A stretch of 64,000 bases of DNA from Papilionanthe hookeriana x Papilionanthe teres (lineage: Eukaryota > Streptophyta > Magnoliopsida > Asparagales > Orchidaceae), in assembly GCA_022702705.1 (NCBI GenBank), contig CM040431.1, positions 28,321,185 to 28,385,184 on the forward strand, written 5' to 3'. Of this stretch, positions 19,641-32,490 are shown in pieces. Numbering within the stretch: position 1 is the stretch's first letter; each line of letters starts with the position of its first letter. A program made the translations under genes and the position numbers. Under the pieces are notes generated by a model, which was not told the origin of the DNA, did not search any database, and saw only the letters and a program-made list of their open reading frames with translations.

Positions 19641-21769
19641 AAAACAGAAAGAAAATAAATTTTAAAAAAAAAACAACTTGAACACTATTCCAAATTTAAA
19701 CTCTTTAACTTAAACCAAATCATTTCAATACTAACTTACCCTCGAAAGCTTTAGTTATTATAGCTCCTAAATAAAACATTAAATGAAGTGTCACTTCACT
19801 CATGGGATATTCAAATGTCCTAGTTCACCGAGCAAGTTAACAAAACTTGAAATTCTTGGACGATTAATTCATTTGTATAATTAAATTCATTTGGACTTAA
19901 AATAATCCTAGAAATATTGAAAAGATGTTTAAGATTCCTCTTAAGCACTTCCTCAATATGATAGGACATTTATAAGAACAATTGAATTTGATTATTCTTT
20001 GATGAAGAAAATCGTCCTTAAACCAAAACACAAAGAACCTAGACGTCATAGGAAATGACTAGCCTATAGGATTAGGAATTTGGTAGAAAACCATAACCTT
20101 TCCCTTAGCTTTACCTAGGAACTCGCTTAAATATGCTAATCGTGTTTTAAGTGCAGTTTGGGATGACGGGAAGACCCTCCGAGTACGCATTTGTATTATT
20201 GCAATTTACTTTCCCGCAATTTATTTTTCAAGCAATTTACTTTATCGTAACCGCGTTTATTTTTTCTTGCATGATAAAACAATCGTTGCATGAAAACTCA
20301 CACCTTTAGGATAGTCCCTAAAACCGAAAACCAAAATTAAGTTAAAAGTCATTGCAAGATAAAATTCACCGCCACAACATTTCAAAATATAAAACAACTC
20401 AAAATTTAATCACAAACGTAACACAAAACTACAATTGCAACTAAATTAAAACGTCCCGTTGGATGATCGGGAATACCTCGGATGATGTAACCTACGTGTT
20501 GCTTAACGGGATTTCCCACGGTCTAAATGAAAGTGTGGAACTCATTCAAGTTGAGTTTAGCAAATTCATCCGGACTAAGTGAATCCGATAAAAATAATGA
20601 TGCCGAAGGATGGAACCGTGGGATCTTAACCGGTGTCGTTATAATCAACTTTAAGATTTGTTTTAAATAAAACATAAAAAACACCTGGAAATTAAGATTT
20701 TCTCTAAACCAAAACACTTTTCTCAACTCCCGATTTATGATTTCTAAAACTAAACCTCCGTAACAACAAGGAGCTCTGAGCATGGTGGGCAAGCACGACC
20801 ATCGTCATCGACAGAAACCCGAGTCTACTTCAAAGAAAACTTTCCTAGAATTAAACAACCAAGCCATAGGACTTCAAGGTAGCTTGCCTAGTGCAACATA
20901 AATCCTCAACTCTTCGTTAGGCATTTGCATTGCAAATTAAGCCCTAACCTGGTCTTAGGATTCCGAGGTAGTCGTCCGATACGACAATAAACCCTCACAT
21001 CTTCTAGTGCTATTTGTTTGATTTTATCATACAAATATAAGCCCTAATTAATTGAAATCGGCAAGATTGAAATATCAAATAAACATTAGGACTTTCCTAA
21101 ATTCAAGACAAACAATAGGACGATCAGGAAATTATCGAAGTTCACTTCGAATCGGTGATTTCTCCTACCTCTCTTCCTTTGGATTCACAAAACAAAATGT
21201 TCCAAAATTTGATCCATTCCCTATCGAAATTCCAAAATTCAATCTTCGAAAACCTTAAACTTTGAAATTCTTGAGAGCGGAATTATTGATTATTATCGAG
21301 AGTTTTCTTAGGTGATTCCCGTCACTTAAGATGTAATTAACTATAGGGGCTTGCCCTTATAGAGAATTTTAAAGAACCTGTGTAATATAAACCCCGTTTG
21401 ATACTTTCATATTAAGCGAGGGAATTTGTCGGCTTATAAAATTGGTTCGCAAACCAAACGGATGTCACAAAACTTCTAGTTTATTTGATCGAGCCCCACC
21501 ATCAAGCGAGTGTGTCTATCCTTAGGGATAGATATACTGGCTTGTGGTGCGGTGCTCGTTTATATAAACTATTTGGGGATGTGAGATCGGTTTAATCTCA
21601 TATCTTAAAACTTTCAAATTTAAAAATTATTTTCAAAATCAAATACTACTTTCTAAATTATATATATTTAAATTAAATTTAAAATAAAAATTCGCCACAC
21701 AACTTCTGTTAGGCGACCACTTTTCAAAATAAAACACACGACCTAAAAAAAAATAATGCCGACAATTTC

Positions 21770-21787
21770 TGGCGACTCCGCTGGGGA
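21770..21787 (+). other. Primer-binding site of element R
   Basis: TGGCGACTCCGCTGGGGA starts 6 bp after the LTR end. From memory this is the tRNA-Arg type PBS reported for Ogre elements. Confidence 0.8.
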
Positions 21788-22201
21788 GAATTCCTCTCTC
21801 CATTATAATCAAATAATTCTGCTTTCAAAAATCGGTAGTGTATCCATGTCCCTAATGGATCAAACTACCCTTCTTTCCGTTGGAATACTATGTTCATTTC
21901 TATCTCGAACAAGTATAGCCAACATTCTCTCGGATTTAGGAGCCACCGTTGCTAGACACCCCTAAACGGAGAGGTTCCGAGATCCTTTTACCTCATTTCG
22001 AGGTGGGGTGGACTCCCAATAGGTGTTAGTTTAGGAGTGATCCTTCGAGTCGGGAAGTCTTGCTTAAGACTTTCTTTTCCTTTCTGAATCGGATTCCTTA
22101 CCTTCTCTACACCTTTGAACATTCCGTTCTAAATAAACAAACCCTCTAATAAGTGATTCTTTTAACAAATGATTCTTTTTTTATAAATACATGAACAAAG
22201 A
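21788..22201 (+). other. 5' leader of element R
   Basis: Non-coding leader between PBS and the first ORF. A short open frame at 21756-21965 spans the PBS and is not considered coding. Confidence 0.6.
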
Positions 22202-23169
22202 ATGAGTTCGGACTCTTTTCAATTCCTTTTCGTCCTAAAGAAAAGAAGCATAACTCGGATCGACAACCGTAATCTACCTCGCGAAATGGAAGCCCCGAAA
22301 CCGATTTTCTCCTTCACCAACGGACCGGACTTCGCCGTCTATAAGGATGAACCGCCCGACAATGGGGTCATCCGATTCGGACGAGGATTTGAAAACACGA
22401 ACGTCAAAGTCACCGACGTCTCCCTCTTCGCACCGACGAACAAGGTATCTCGAAGCTAAGGAATCACCGCTCGAGTTCAACCTTAGGTCGACCCAAGAGT
22501 TTCCTCCCCCGCAAAGGGTCCCGACTAAGGAGGAGTACTCGCCGTCCGCAGGAGGACCGTTCTCACTACCCCCACTCGGTCTAGTTGTTTCCGCACCTAC
22601 CCCGACTTCCGCCAAATCAAAGGGGAAAGGAATCCGTAACTATGATAAACTCGTTACCGTGGAGGGTACGGATCTTCCCGTAAGACCTTCGTCTTCGAAA
22701 TCGAGTCCAGCTTCGAAGATTCCTTCGCCGACAAAGACCCAAAGAAGAAATAGAAATAGAAGGATCGCCGAGGAAGCCGTAGCCGCCGAGATTGCCTTCT
22801 CGGAGGAAATTCCGAGTTACCGAATATACACCGCTACCAGAATATACACCACTGCCTGACTACATACCACTTTTGGGAGGAAGCGGGTTCCATCCCCTCT
22901 CCGCCGCAGAGGATGAGGAGAATGTTCGAAAGATTGTCGCCACATTACCACAGACCTCGCATACTACAACGATAGCCGCAAGAAAAGAATCAGAACTACG
23001 CCGTTTCGCTCGACCGCAAACTTTGGTAGAAAAGCTAGCGAAGAAGGAAAACCGCCCCGTGTCGGAAATTCTACGAAGGATAGGGCGGGTGCCTGGCCAA
23101 ATCCCGTCTTGGGCCCCGAGTAGAACCCGCCGTCATGATAGAAAAGCCAAGCAAGAGAATGAAGGCTAG
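22202..23169 (+). pseudogene. Upstream ORF / gag N-terminal region of element R
   Basis: Three overlapping frames (22202-22459, 22347-22859, 22792-23169) appear to be one former reading frame broken by indels. Visible features are a PIFSFTNGPDFAVYKDE start, Ser/Pro-rich stretches, a TPLPEYTPLPDYIPLL proline repeat, and a basic LVEKLAKKENRPVSEILRR segment. Ogre elements have an ORF of unknown function ahead of gag, and this may correspond to it or to the gag N-terminus. I do not recognise a domain. Confidence 0.5.
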
Positions 23170-23455
23170 CCCGCCCGTCGTAGTATCGTGGTTACGGATT
23201 AGGGAGGATACCACCTTCCAAGCATTTGGCCGATGTAGACCATCCGGTCATAGACCTTCTCGCCGCAGAAGGATGGTGTGGCGTCCCACTACGGGGCGCT
23301 TGAGACTGAAACGAGCAGCTCGAGAAAGAAAGTCTCGCCAGGAGGCTGGAATCTGAAGAAAGTGCTACTGCGATGAAGGGGACTCGTGAAAAAAGGACCC
23401 GGCAACCATCGCATGACAACCACAAAGATACACGAAAGCTCCGCTAGAAGATGCC
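23170..23455 (+). other. Linker within R gag region
   Basis: CpG-rich, Arg/Ser-coding-like sequence in several frames with no conserved motif. It probably belongs to the gag polyprotein before frame loss. Confidence 0.4.
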
Positions 23456-24500
23456 ATGGAAAAGTTGAGAACCGACATCCGACGGTTGGCAAAAGAAAGA
23501 GAAGAAAAGTTCGGAGATGAGATCGACTCATCGGAATTCATGGACAACGAATATGCGGAAATCAACATGGTTGAGACACGAGCTTCATCATCTTCTCAAG
23601 GTGCTCCCTGCAACCGCGAGAAGAGAGGAGCCGGAACTGATGAAGAGACAGCTTCAGGAAAAGGACGACACGATCGCTCTAATGGCGAAGAGGATGGAAG
23701 AGATGGCCGTAGCTCTAGCCACTCTCCAAAGTCAAGTACAACCACATAGAGAGACACCCCCAGAAGTCATTCACATCGTAGACGGAGGAAAGGAGATTAC
23801 ATCCGTCAATGGGGATGACCAGCCGAAAAAGGATACAACACAAAGTATGATCCCTGAAAAGGATATCAAGAACTTGGTAGAACAGCGAGTGCGAGAAGCC
23901 CTAGCACAATCGAAGAACGGGACATCTATTCGGACGGGTAGACCTTACCCGAAGAATTCGACGCCGTCCAATACCCAAAGGGCTTCGTACCACCTCCGTT
24001 TAAGACCTTCGACGGAACCGGGAACCCCGACGCGCATGTTGCACACTTTCGTGCCGCTTGTTGCAATGCCGGCGGGAGCGATGCGCTACTCTTCCGACGC
24101 GCTCGTTAGCAGTCGTCGAGAATCGCCTTCGACCGGTATGCGAGCTACCCAACGGATCCGTAAAGACATTCTCGCAGCTAGAGAGCCTCTTCATTAAGCG
24201 ATTTGCCGGAGCTCGAGCACTCACATCACTATAGGTGATTTAGTGGTAGAGAAACAAAGGCCGAATGAAACTCTAGTGGATTACATACTTCGATGGAGAA
24301 ATTTAAGTATGAAGTGTGAACCACAACCGCAAGAACAACATGCGATCGGCATCTTGCTTAAAAGCATTCACGGCCCGATAAAGCACTTCTCCTCAAGGGA
24401 TTCACTATTAAGACTTTTGAGAAGTTGTTAAGCAAGGCCGGAAGCTTGCAAGAAGAGGCGAAGCAATTAAGTTTTGCCGACAAGACGGACAAGCGAAGCC
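23456..24500 (+). pseudogene. gag of element R (Tat/Ogre capsid)
   Basis: A coiled-coil-like stretch (MKRQLQEKDDTIALMAKRME, about 23635-23700) and IPEKDIKNLVEQRVREAL come first. Then the retrotransposon gag domain follows across frames: FKTFDGTGNPDAHVAHFRA, DRYASLPNGSVKTFSQLE (about 24130-24185) and IKRFAGARAL. The 24243-24431 frame gives NETLVDYILRWRNLSMKCEP and HAIGILLKSIHGPI, which is typical Tat/Ogre gag. It ends in a KAGSLQEEAKQ-like segment. At least three frame changes are needed to read it through. Confidence 0.85.
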
Positions 24501-25932
24501 GGTGAAGACTTTCGAAAAGAAATGCGGGGTCGTTGCAGCGATTGACAAAGGCAAACAACCGATGCAAATACCACCGGAACGGCCGCAAAGAACCACAACA
24601 AAATTACCAAGCAACCCCGGTCCAGCTATCGATCGTCTCCGCAGTATGAACAACCGTCTCGTCCGCAACGTACATCGAGGGAGCTTCGAGCGAGAGAATA
24701 TCCGTTCAAGAATGAAGCAAGTACCAAAGATGTTCCGTAGCTTAATGAAAACTCCGATTTCCACCGCCGGAGCCCAAAAGACCGGAGGAAGTCAACAAGA
24801 AAGGTGATCCCAACTTTCGCCCCTACCATCTGGATGCTCGGGCACAAGATGAAGACCGCATTACCTTCAAAAGTTGGCTCAACGACAACCTTCGGAAAGG
24901 AAATATAACAATCCCGAAGGAGTACATGAAGGAACCCCGCAAAGGAGGTTCCGTCAATGTTATCTCAACCGATCCCGTCATTCCGATAGATCCCTATGCA
25001 ACCGACGATGGATGGACTACCGCCTCGGACGAGATCTTCGAAGAAGATTTTAGACAACATCCGAACCGCTTCGGTGCGAGCTTCAATTCGTAGTTCGAGA
25101 CCCGTTAAGCCGGTACTATCACTTGCGATAGAAGAACCACCTCAACAGAGACAATCGAAGAGAAGAAGAAAATTGACGAAGAAGAGGGGACCGAGACTCC
25201 TAAGGCTAGACTAGGGGCCGCTTATCCTCAGATAGTTGTTTCCGATTCGGGGAGAAATCCCTCGAACCTCTCGATTTTGTATGATTATCTCGCTCACTTC
25301 GGTGGGATCATATAATGATAAGGGTGATGGCGTTGGCTACGTTTTGACCGTTTCTAACGATTACGTAACTAGCGACAATCCGGGCGTCGATTTCGATACC
25401 AACAACAATTCTCAAATCATACAAGATCTCGACGATCAAAATGACGAAGAAGGCATCCATCAAGGAGGCTACGAGAGTTCAACAAGCAACGGATCTATCT
25501 CGTGAGTTTCGAGGAGCTCCGAGCTACAATAGAGTTAGAGCCTTCGCATTTGGAAGATAATCCGAAGAGCCGCTCATTCCGATTCGGGAGGAGACACCGA
25601 CAAACTCAATACTAGATTCGGAAGAAATTACGAAGTCAACCTAAGAAGTGGAAAAGTTCTACCTCCAAGAATGGGTCCAAAAGACAAAGGAAAGCGGTGG
25701 TTGTTCAAGAAGAACCAACCCCAGCAGAAGACATACCCATTCGAGAAGAAGCCGAGACACAGGAGAACAAAGTGGACTACAACGTGCTAGCCCATCTTAG
25801 GAAACTACCGCCAAACCGAGCATCTACGATGCTCTCATCTTATCAAAGGAGATGAGAGAAGCTCCGATCAAGGCCTTACTTGATCCGGAAATTTGCTTAG
25901 CTCAAATGGCCTGGATATTCCTTGGATGAGGT
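24501..25932 (+). pseudogene. gag-protease linker of element R
   Basis: Remains of polyprotein without a recognised domain. Basic, Pro/Gln-rich sequence (24502-24807) is followed by DEDRITFKSWLNDNLRKGNI at about 24848, MKEPRKGGSVNVISTDPVIP, and acidic low-complexity frames (25236-25505). Ogre elements have a long gag-pro spacer, in which introns have been reported; splice signals were not assigned here. Confidence 0.5.
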
Positions 25933-26565
25933 TTGCTCGTTAAAGGAACAACGAGGTGTTACCTTCACGTGACAATGACCTACTACTCGGGACGACGAGA
26001 TCACAACCGACCGTTGTACATTTCGCTTACAACTGGGAAGTTTACGCTCTCCGCAGTATTGGTGGATCCAGGAGCATCAATCAATATAATGAGTCTTCGA
26101 ACACTAGCATACTTGGAAATTGATGCTCGTGAGCTCGAGGCCGACAAAATGTTATTAAGAGGATTCAACCGTAAAGGAGAAAGAGCCCTCTGGTCAATAA
26201 CGCTACCGATGAAGACCGGTGATTTAGCAAAGACAACCGCAAAATTTCATATAATCGATTCGAAACGTCGTTTAACGCTCTATCGGGCCGACCATGGATA
26301 CATGAAAACAGGATGGTACCATCATCTCCGCATCGTTGCATCAAATATTACGATGGAGGGGAACAAGTGCATCAAAGGAGACTTACAACCATTCTCCGTA
26401 CATGAAATTGGAATCCATGAAGATGCAGCTTATTATGCACCGCCAAAGAAAACAATCTTCTCCGGAGATACCATAACAAATGAAGCAAAGAAAGTTCGGG
26501 ACAACGAAGAACCTGAAGTTCTAGTCCAATCAGCCACTCACCACTCCCTTCCGGCGAGATGGTGA
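25933..26565 (+). pseudogene. Protease region of element R
   Basis: The aspartic protease active site is seen as VDPGASINIMSLRTLAYL at about 26061-26115. The DPG variant, with this SINI/MSLRTL context, is found in Tat/Ogre proteases. LRGFNRKGERALWSITLPMK and AKFHIIDSKRR follow. The frame is open for 210 codons. The start at 25933 is only the first ATG in the frame and the true polyprotein runs through it. Confidence 0.8.
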
Positions 26566-27540
26566 AGGTTTCTCCACAACTCGCATCCGAGGTCGAGGCC
26601 GGGGACGAGGCCGTGGTAGAGACACTAGGACAATTGGACGTAAGAAACCAACCATCAATGTTGATTGGGATGATAGTTCGAAGAAGAAAAAGAAATCAAG
26701 CAAGAAGCAAGCAACAATAAGTCGAAAGAAGCCGCAATACAAGATCTCCCTCGAAGATGAAAAGAACGAAGAATACAAATCAATGTACGAGAAGATTAAC
26801 CACTACGTACATACTATGACCCTAACTCCGATCCATTCTAATAAGATCGAGGGTATGGAGGTCAAAGAGGTACGTAGTGACGGTGCAAAGCCGATCAAAT
26901 TCTACCGTGGTGCTTCTTCCTCCAAACCGAAAATAATGTACAATTCGAAGATGTCACTTCATCGAATTAATGGAATTACCTTTTAAGTGGTACTCTCCCT
27001 GTGTTCAAAATTTAATTCAACGTGGTTTCTTACCTCGACAATGGACAAAAGGCCAATCACAACATTTTGAAAAGTTATGGAATAACTCCGGTCGTCCTCC
27101 CAATTCAAAGTATGGACTCGGATTCGGCACATTAGGGTCAGGCTGACGATACCGAATTTTGCTTGGTTGTCACTTGCAAATCCAATGAAAACCGCATGGA
27201 AACTACAGACGAACTCGAAGATTTACAAATTGGAGACGCTCCACCGAATTCGAAGAAGAAATCAAATCTATAAGATGAGTTAACGGAAGTTAACTCGGGT
27301 ACTAGCGAAGAGCCTAGACCTACCTTTGTTAGCTCCTTACTCAATAAAGAAGACTCCGAAGAAATAATCAAATTGTTAATGGAATTTAAGGACTGTTTTG
27401 CTTGGAACTACGATGAAATGCCAGGATTAGCCCCAGAGGTTGCAGTCCATAAGTTAGGAGTGGATCCTACTGCTCCGTCCGGACAAGGTCCCGAAGAATG
27501 CGTCCGGAAATCGAACAACAAGTCATACCGAAGTTAAAAA
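26566..27540 (+). pseudogene. Protease-RT linker of element R
   Basis: Basic Arg-Gly/Lys stretches (26575-26780), then segments EYKSMYEKINHYVH and EDSEEIIKLLMEFKDCFAWN (about 27350-27405). The last is the usual lead-in to Tat/gypsy RT (…FAW.YDEMPGL). Several frame changes occur. Confidence 0.6.
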
Positions 27541-28250
27541 GCTAATAGACGCTAAATTTGTCCGTGAAGAACAATACCCGACTTGGCTAGCCAACGTAGT
27601 GCCGATCGAAAGAAGAATGGTCGGATCGGAATTTGTGTGGACTTCGCAGATTTAAACAAGGCATGTCCAAAAGATGAATCCCCTCTACCGATTCCGGAAT
27701 CGATGATCGATATTGCTTCGACACATGAAATATTCTCATTCATGGATGGATCTTCGGGATACAACCGTATAAAAATGGCTCCGTAAGATGAAAAGCTTAC
27801 AAGCATTCGAACGCCGATCGGAGTATTTTGCTACACGGTGATGCCATTCGGACCGAAGAACGCAGGAGCAACTTACCAAAGAGCAATGACAAGAATTTTT
27901 GATGATCTCATCCACAATCAAGTCGAATGCTACGTGGACGATGTCGTCATCAAAAGCAAAGTAAAGGAAAACCACTCGTATGATTTGAGAATTGTTTTCG
28001 AACGATTAAGACAATTTAACCTTAAGATGAATCCCTTAAATGCGCCTTCGGCGTCACCTCCGGAAATTCTTAGGATTCGTTGTCCGACATCGTGGAATTG
28101 AAATCGATCCGGAGAAGATTAAAGCTATCTTAGAAATGCCGCCTCCCAAAACCTTAAAACAACTACGATCTTTTCAAGGGAAGCCGGCATATCTTCGACG
28201 CTTTATCTCAAACCCGTCGATAGGTGTCGACCTTTCTCGGCACTAGTTAA
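27540..28250 (+). pseudogene. Reverse transcriptase of element R
   Basis: RT motifs are RIGICVDFADLNKACPKDE (about 27622), FSFMDGSSGYNRIKMAP, FCYTVMPFGPKNAGATYQRA, and the catalytic CYVDDVVIKSK at about 27929-27961 with both aspartates kept. A TAA interrupts after KMAP (27784-27786), and the thumb/connection (KTLKQLRSFQGKPAYLRRFI, 28040-28246) sits in another frame. The active site is intact but the frame is not. Confidence 0.87.
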
Positions 28251-28790
28251 AAAGGACGCCAAATTTATTTGGGAAGAGAAATGCCGAAGGCCTTCGAAGA
28301 CATTAAACAATATTTAATGACACCTCCCGTCTTAGCAACCTCAGTCTCGAGTAGACCGTCGATACTTTACACCGCGGCTTTAGACGACTCTCTCGGAGCC
28401 CCGTTAGCCTGAGTCAATGATGAGGGTAAAGAAAATGCTCTTTACTACTTAAGCCGTCGTTTACTCCCGACGGAAGTAAGGTATCCCGCAATTGAAAAGC
28501 ATTGTTCGGCCCCGATCTTCGCCGCTCAAAAGCTCGTGCACTACATGCTTTCTCATAAGGTCAACTTGATTTCGAAGTTTAATCCATTGCAATACTTGAT
28601 GACTCGTCCAACACTTTCCTGCGGACTTGCCGGATGGTCAATGATATTATTGCAATTCGATATAACTTTCGTGCCTCTCGCGTGCCGTAAAGGGACAAGT
28701 CTTAGCAGACTTCCTCGCAAGACACCCTTTGCCGCCGAATCTCCTCTCAACGACGATCCGCTGGATGAACAAATAATGAGCCTAGAAGAC
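28250..28790 (+). pseudogene. RNase H (retroviral type) of element R
   Basis: The frames show AFEDIKQYLMTPPVLATS, a LYTAALDDSLGAPLA segment in the place of the first RNase H strand, EVRYPAIEKHC, FAAQKLVHYMLSHKVNLISK and LTRPTLS-like then WSMILLQFDITFVP. These are the usual connection and RNase H blocks of Tat pol. Two frameshifts and a stop at about 28410 are present. Confidence 0.75.
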
Positions 28791-29170
28791 CCCGATGATC
28801 GACGTTGGGAATTGTATTTCGACGGAGCATCTTCAAGACACAAAGACGAAGAATCGCAAGTGATAGTGCCCGTGAAGGCAGAATCGGGCTAATCTTTATA
28901 ACACCGGAGCGGGGGATGTTAAGATACTCCTACCACTCGACGTAACCGTGTACAAACAACGAAGCGGAATACGAGGCCCTCATAACGGACTCGGAATTAA
29001 CTATTCAAATCGGGATAACGGACATCAACATCTACGTGGATTCACGATTAATCATTCAACGTATCACGGACAATACAGATTTTTAAACCAAGACTCGAAC
29101 AATACTTCCGAGATGCCATACAAATTGTTGAACGGATTCCAAATGTGACAATCTACAAAATTCCTAGAAA
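28791..29170 (+). pseudogene. Second, archaeal-type RNase H (aRNH) of element R
   Basis: RWELYFDGASS at 28803-28835 is followed by a TNNEAEYEALI block at about 28952-28985 and YVDSRLIIQRI at about 29030-29065. The D, E and D positions of an RNase H fold are therefore visible. A second RNase H of this type after the retroviral one is known from the Tat lineage of plant Ty3/gypsy elements. The blocks are in different frames. Confidence 0.8.
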
Positions 29171-30610
29171 AGAGAATGCTTTAAGCAGATGCTTTAGCCC
29201 GTCTCGCAAAAGAATTTGCCTCGTTTGCAAGATGAATCAGTGGAAGTGTCGGTTCACGGACGTCGTGTCCTATCACAAATCGACATGTACATGATACACA
29301 AATCGAAAAAGAAAAAGAATCAGCTAGCAACGAAGTGACGAAAACACGTAAGATCGGCGACGACCATCGATGCATCTACCCGCAAACAGAAAGCTACCGG
29401 ACGATAGGTCGCTAGCCCATCGTATCAAGAAAAGAACTCGTCCTACGCATTAATAAACAACACATTATACGAAGGTCTTTTGATCAAATGTGGCTAAGGT
29501 GCCTAAGCGGGTCCGAGGCCCGTGAAATTGTTAAAGAGGTGCATTCGGGACTCCGTGGCGCTCACCAGTCGGGTCCAAAGATGAAAATGAAAATTAAAAG
29601 ACTAGGGTACTACCGGCCCTCGATGATGACCGATCGCATGAAAATCGCCAAGAGCCGTCATCAATGCCAAGTGCACGGAGTGGTTCTACACCAACCTCCA
29701 AATGTGCTACACCCGACAATTGCGTCGTGGCCATTTGAATGTTGGGGCACGGATATAGTGGGTCCGATAGAACCACCATCTTCGAAAGGACATCGTTTCA
29801 TTCTTGCGGCTACGGATTACTTTTCCAAGTGGGCGTGCAGGCCCACTTAGAGAAGTGAAAGCACACCACGTGCTACGCTTTTCAAGAACCAAGTTGTCTA
29901 CCGTTTCGGAGTGCCGCGCAGATCATCTCGGATAATGGGTCGCATTCGAAGCACACAAATCAACAATTTTGTCGAAGACACGGAATCGACCGGCGATACT
30001 CGACAATTTACTACCCAAGAGCAAACGGCCTCGCCGAGGCTTTTAATAAAACTCTCGTTCAAATCTTAAAGAAAACCTTGGACGATAATAAGAGAAATTG
30101 GCACGAGAAATTGTTAGAAGCCTTATGGGCCTACCGGACAACCTTCGTAACCCCTACTCAAGCTACACCTTACGCTCCGGTGTATGGGTCCGAGGCAAGT
30201 GTTACCTTTAGAGGTTCAGCCTTCCTTCACTCGGAATTGCAATTGCAAATAAGATCACGACGAAGAAAACGCCAGATTACGACTCGAAGAATTAGAAAGC
30301 TTGGAAGGGAAAAGACTTGCAAAGACAACATGAATTTAGAACTATACCAAGCTAAGATGGTTCAAGCCCATGACAAACCGGTCCGCCCAAGAACCTTCAA
30401 AGTTGGTGACTTAGTTCTCGTTCTCAAGAGACCTATTCTCGCACACCGCAAGATAGGAGGAAAATTTGAACCCACTTGGGAAGGACCGTTCGTGGTCGAA
30501 GCAAGTATACTCGGGAGGTTCCTACCAGCCTAGTGAATTGCCGTGGAGAACGACATATGCTTCCAATCAACGGACGATACTTGAAAAATATTACGCTACC
30601 CGATGTTTCG
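29171..30610 (+). pseudogene. Integrase of element R
   Basis: A zinc-finger segment (VHSGLRGAHQSGPK, then CQVHG) lies at about 29540-29690. The DDE core follows: WGTDIVGPI with the first Asp at about 29750, SDNGSH at about 29928-29945, and GLAEAFNKTLVQILKKTL near 30030. The C-terminal part has HEKLLEALWAYRTTFVTPTQ, FKVGDLVLVLKRP, FEPTWEGPFVV and a terminal LPINGRYLK. Catalytic residues are all visible, but at least three frame changes occur (near 29850, 30200 and 30530). Confidence 0.87.
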
Positions 30611-30895
30611 AAGGAATGAATTCTTCATCCCTAAGAAACACGGGTGAAGTAATTACTCGTGGTTGGGTCCGAACCCAAAAATAATAAAATGTGCTAAGAT
30701 AAATAAAATCATGATAATTAAGTTTTCCTTGTTTTTTTTTTCAAATCAAAATCTCTTCCCTCATCTTATCCTACTTCATTCCCGTTAAATTTCAAAATAT
30801 AAGAATAATAAAAAAAATGTATCTTTAATAAACATTTTCTTAATGTTCTTGTTCTTAGTACGCACCTCGATCCTTTTCCTTGTCTTTTCGCAGGG
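30611..30895 (+). other. Post-integrase AT-rich spacer of R
   Basis: Non-coding with poly-T tracts (30731-30743). Nothing recognised. Confidence 0.6.
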
Positions 30896-32490
30896 AAATG
30901 TCGAACGGGCGGTTGGTCTTGAACTTTAAGAATGGCGTAAGCCTTGCACTCGATGAAAAGAGGGTGAAAGATGGAGCGATAATCGAGATCGACTCGCATT
31001 TCGCACCGACGAGCCTACAAGTACGAGGAAAGTGACTCGGGTCCCGGCTAACCGAGAAGAACTGCCCGGACAGACAGTGATGAAAGTGGGTGGCCCAAGC
31101 CACCAATCCAACAACAAGAAAAGAAAAGCAAACACCGAAGAAGACAAGAAAATGAAGTCCGTAGTCACTACAGCGGAGGGCGTGCTTGTCGCCGCCGCGC
31201 CCGCGAGATTCAAGAAGTTCGGAGGGCTACTCTCGTGACCACGCAACGAAGAAATAAGAATCGCCGCATCCGTAAAATGTTAACAAAACTAGCCGCGGAC
31301 CAGACGCGACGAGACAGCTCGCTAATGCCAGCACTCACATTTCAAGGACACCGGTTCACCGAGAACTCGAAGAAAGGAGGCCGCCTCCTAGAATAACGAA
31401 AGAACCAGGGAAATCTCCGGAAGATCGAAGAAAGAAGGCTACCACGCCACCGGATAGAACCACCAAGCAGTGCATGACCTTGTTGCGAAGCAACCCCGGG
31501 GATGTCCCGACGGCATCATCCCCGAGGAGCCGAGGTATGCGGGGGAACGTGAAGGGATTGAACCATATATCCCACAATATGTCACAAGGCCTCGCCATCT
31601 CGGATCATTCCGGAATACGAGCCGGAGAGGATGCGTAATGTTGAAAAGAAAACTTTTGAATACTTCGAGAGAATTAAAGGAAGAAGGATCAACATACTAG
31701 AAGGCCTCGAGCTACACACCGACGTATTCTCGCAGTATGAACAACAAGCAAATCGTGGATTGTATCCGGGATCCGAAAAGAATGGGCCGAGCAAGCCGCC
31801 CGAGGGAAAACACATACTCGGAACCCCGGAGATGGATGCCGGGAAAGGAAGAATCACAATACAATGCGGATGCCGCTACAACTTCGTCGAAGACAGGAAG
31901 GGAAACCCACCGGAATACTCCGTCATGGGCAAGTAGATCCGATGCCATCAGCTTATCAAGAGAATGGTAAAAAGATTGATAACATGGAGGATCACGCAGC
32001 CAGATTGCATACGCAATAGCCGCATTATCAACATCTACAAACAAGGTGACCGCATACCCCCACATATCGATCACCACGACTTCGTCGGACCTTTCGCACG
32101 GTCTCTTTCTTGAATGAGTGCAACATCATGTTCGGATCCGACCTCCGGATAGCGAGCCCGGTGAGTTCCGAGGGCCGAGAAAGATACCTTTACCGGTGGG
32201 TTCCGTCATGATACCGCAAGGTAACGGAGCGCATATCGCAAAGCATTGCATACCGTGGGTGCCAGTGGAGCGAATCTCGCTACTTTCGTGAGGATGGACG
32301 ACAACGAAAATACCTTACCATTTCCAACCGTACCCGCAGCTAGAGAACCTCCGCCTTACGAGCCGCGAGTTACATGGGAAATATCACACCTCCAACGTAC
32401 ATCCGACTCGGCATCCTTGCCAAGGATGGCTTGGAAGGTGATGTTATCGACCATGTACCTCACTATTCGGACATGGATTTTTTGACGAGA
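30896..32490 (+). pseudogene. Extra ORF region downstream of integrase (R), unrecognised
   Basis: CpG-rich, coding-like sequence in shifting frames. An ATG at 30898 opens MSNGRLVLNFKNGVSLALDE and reaches FAPTSLQVRGK before a stop. Later pieces are NNKKRKANTEEDKKMK, EPYIPQYVTRPRHLGSF (about 31560) and NVEKKTFEYFERIKGRRINI (about 31634). No family is recognised. The first piece faintly resembles the FTNGPDFAVYKDE...FAPTNKV segment of the upstream ORF at 22300-22450. It could be an element-borne accessory gene or a captured host fragment. Confidence 0.45.

Larger units (their letters stand above)
14454..21764 (+). repeat. 5' LTR of element R (7,311 bp)
   Basis: It runs from TGTTGACCTC to ATGCCGACA. 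Sections: a G-poor, CCCAA-rich part (about 14960-16100), a more GC-rich part with a TATA-like CTATTTAAAC at 16656 and a donor-like AAG/GTATGAG at 17090, a GC island (17313-17462), then about 4 kb of AT-rich sequence with a TTAAA-type microsatellite at about 19255-19640. All sections recur in the 3' LTR and in S2. No protein gene is supported inside it. Confidence 0.93.

Noticed and set aside
30896..32490. Host gene captured in R
   Set aside because: No recognisable host domain or exon structure. It is kept as an unassigned accessory region of the element.
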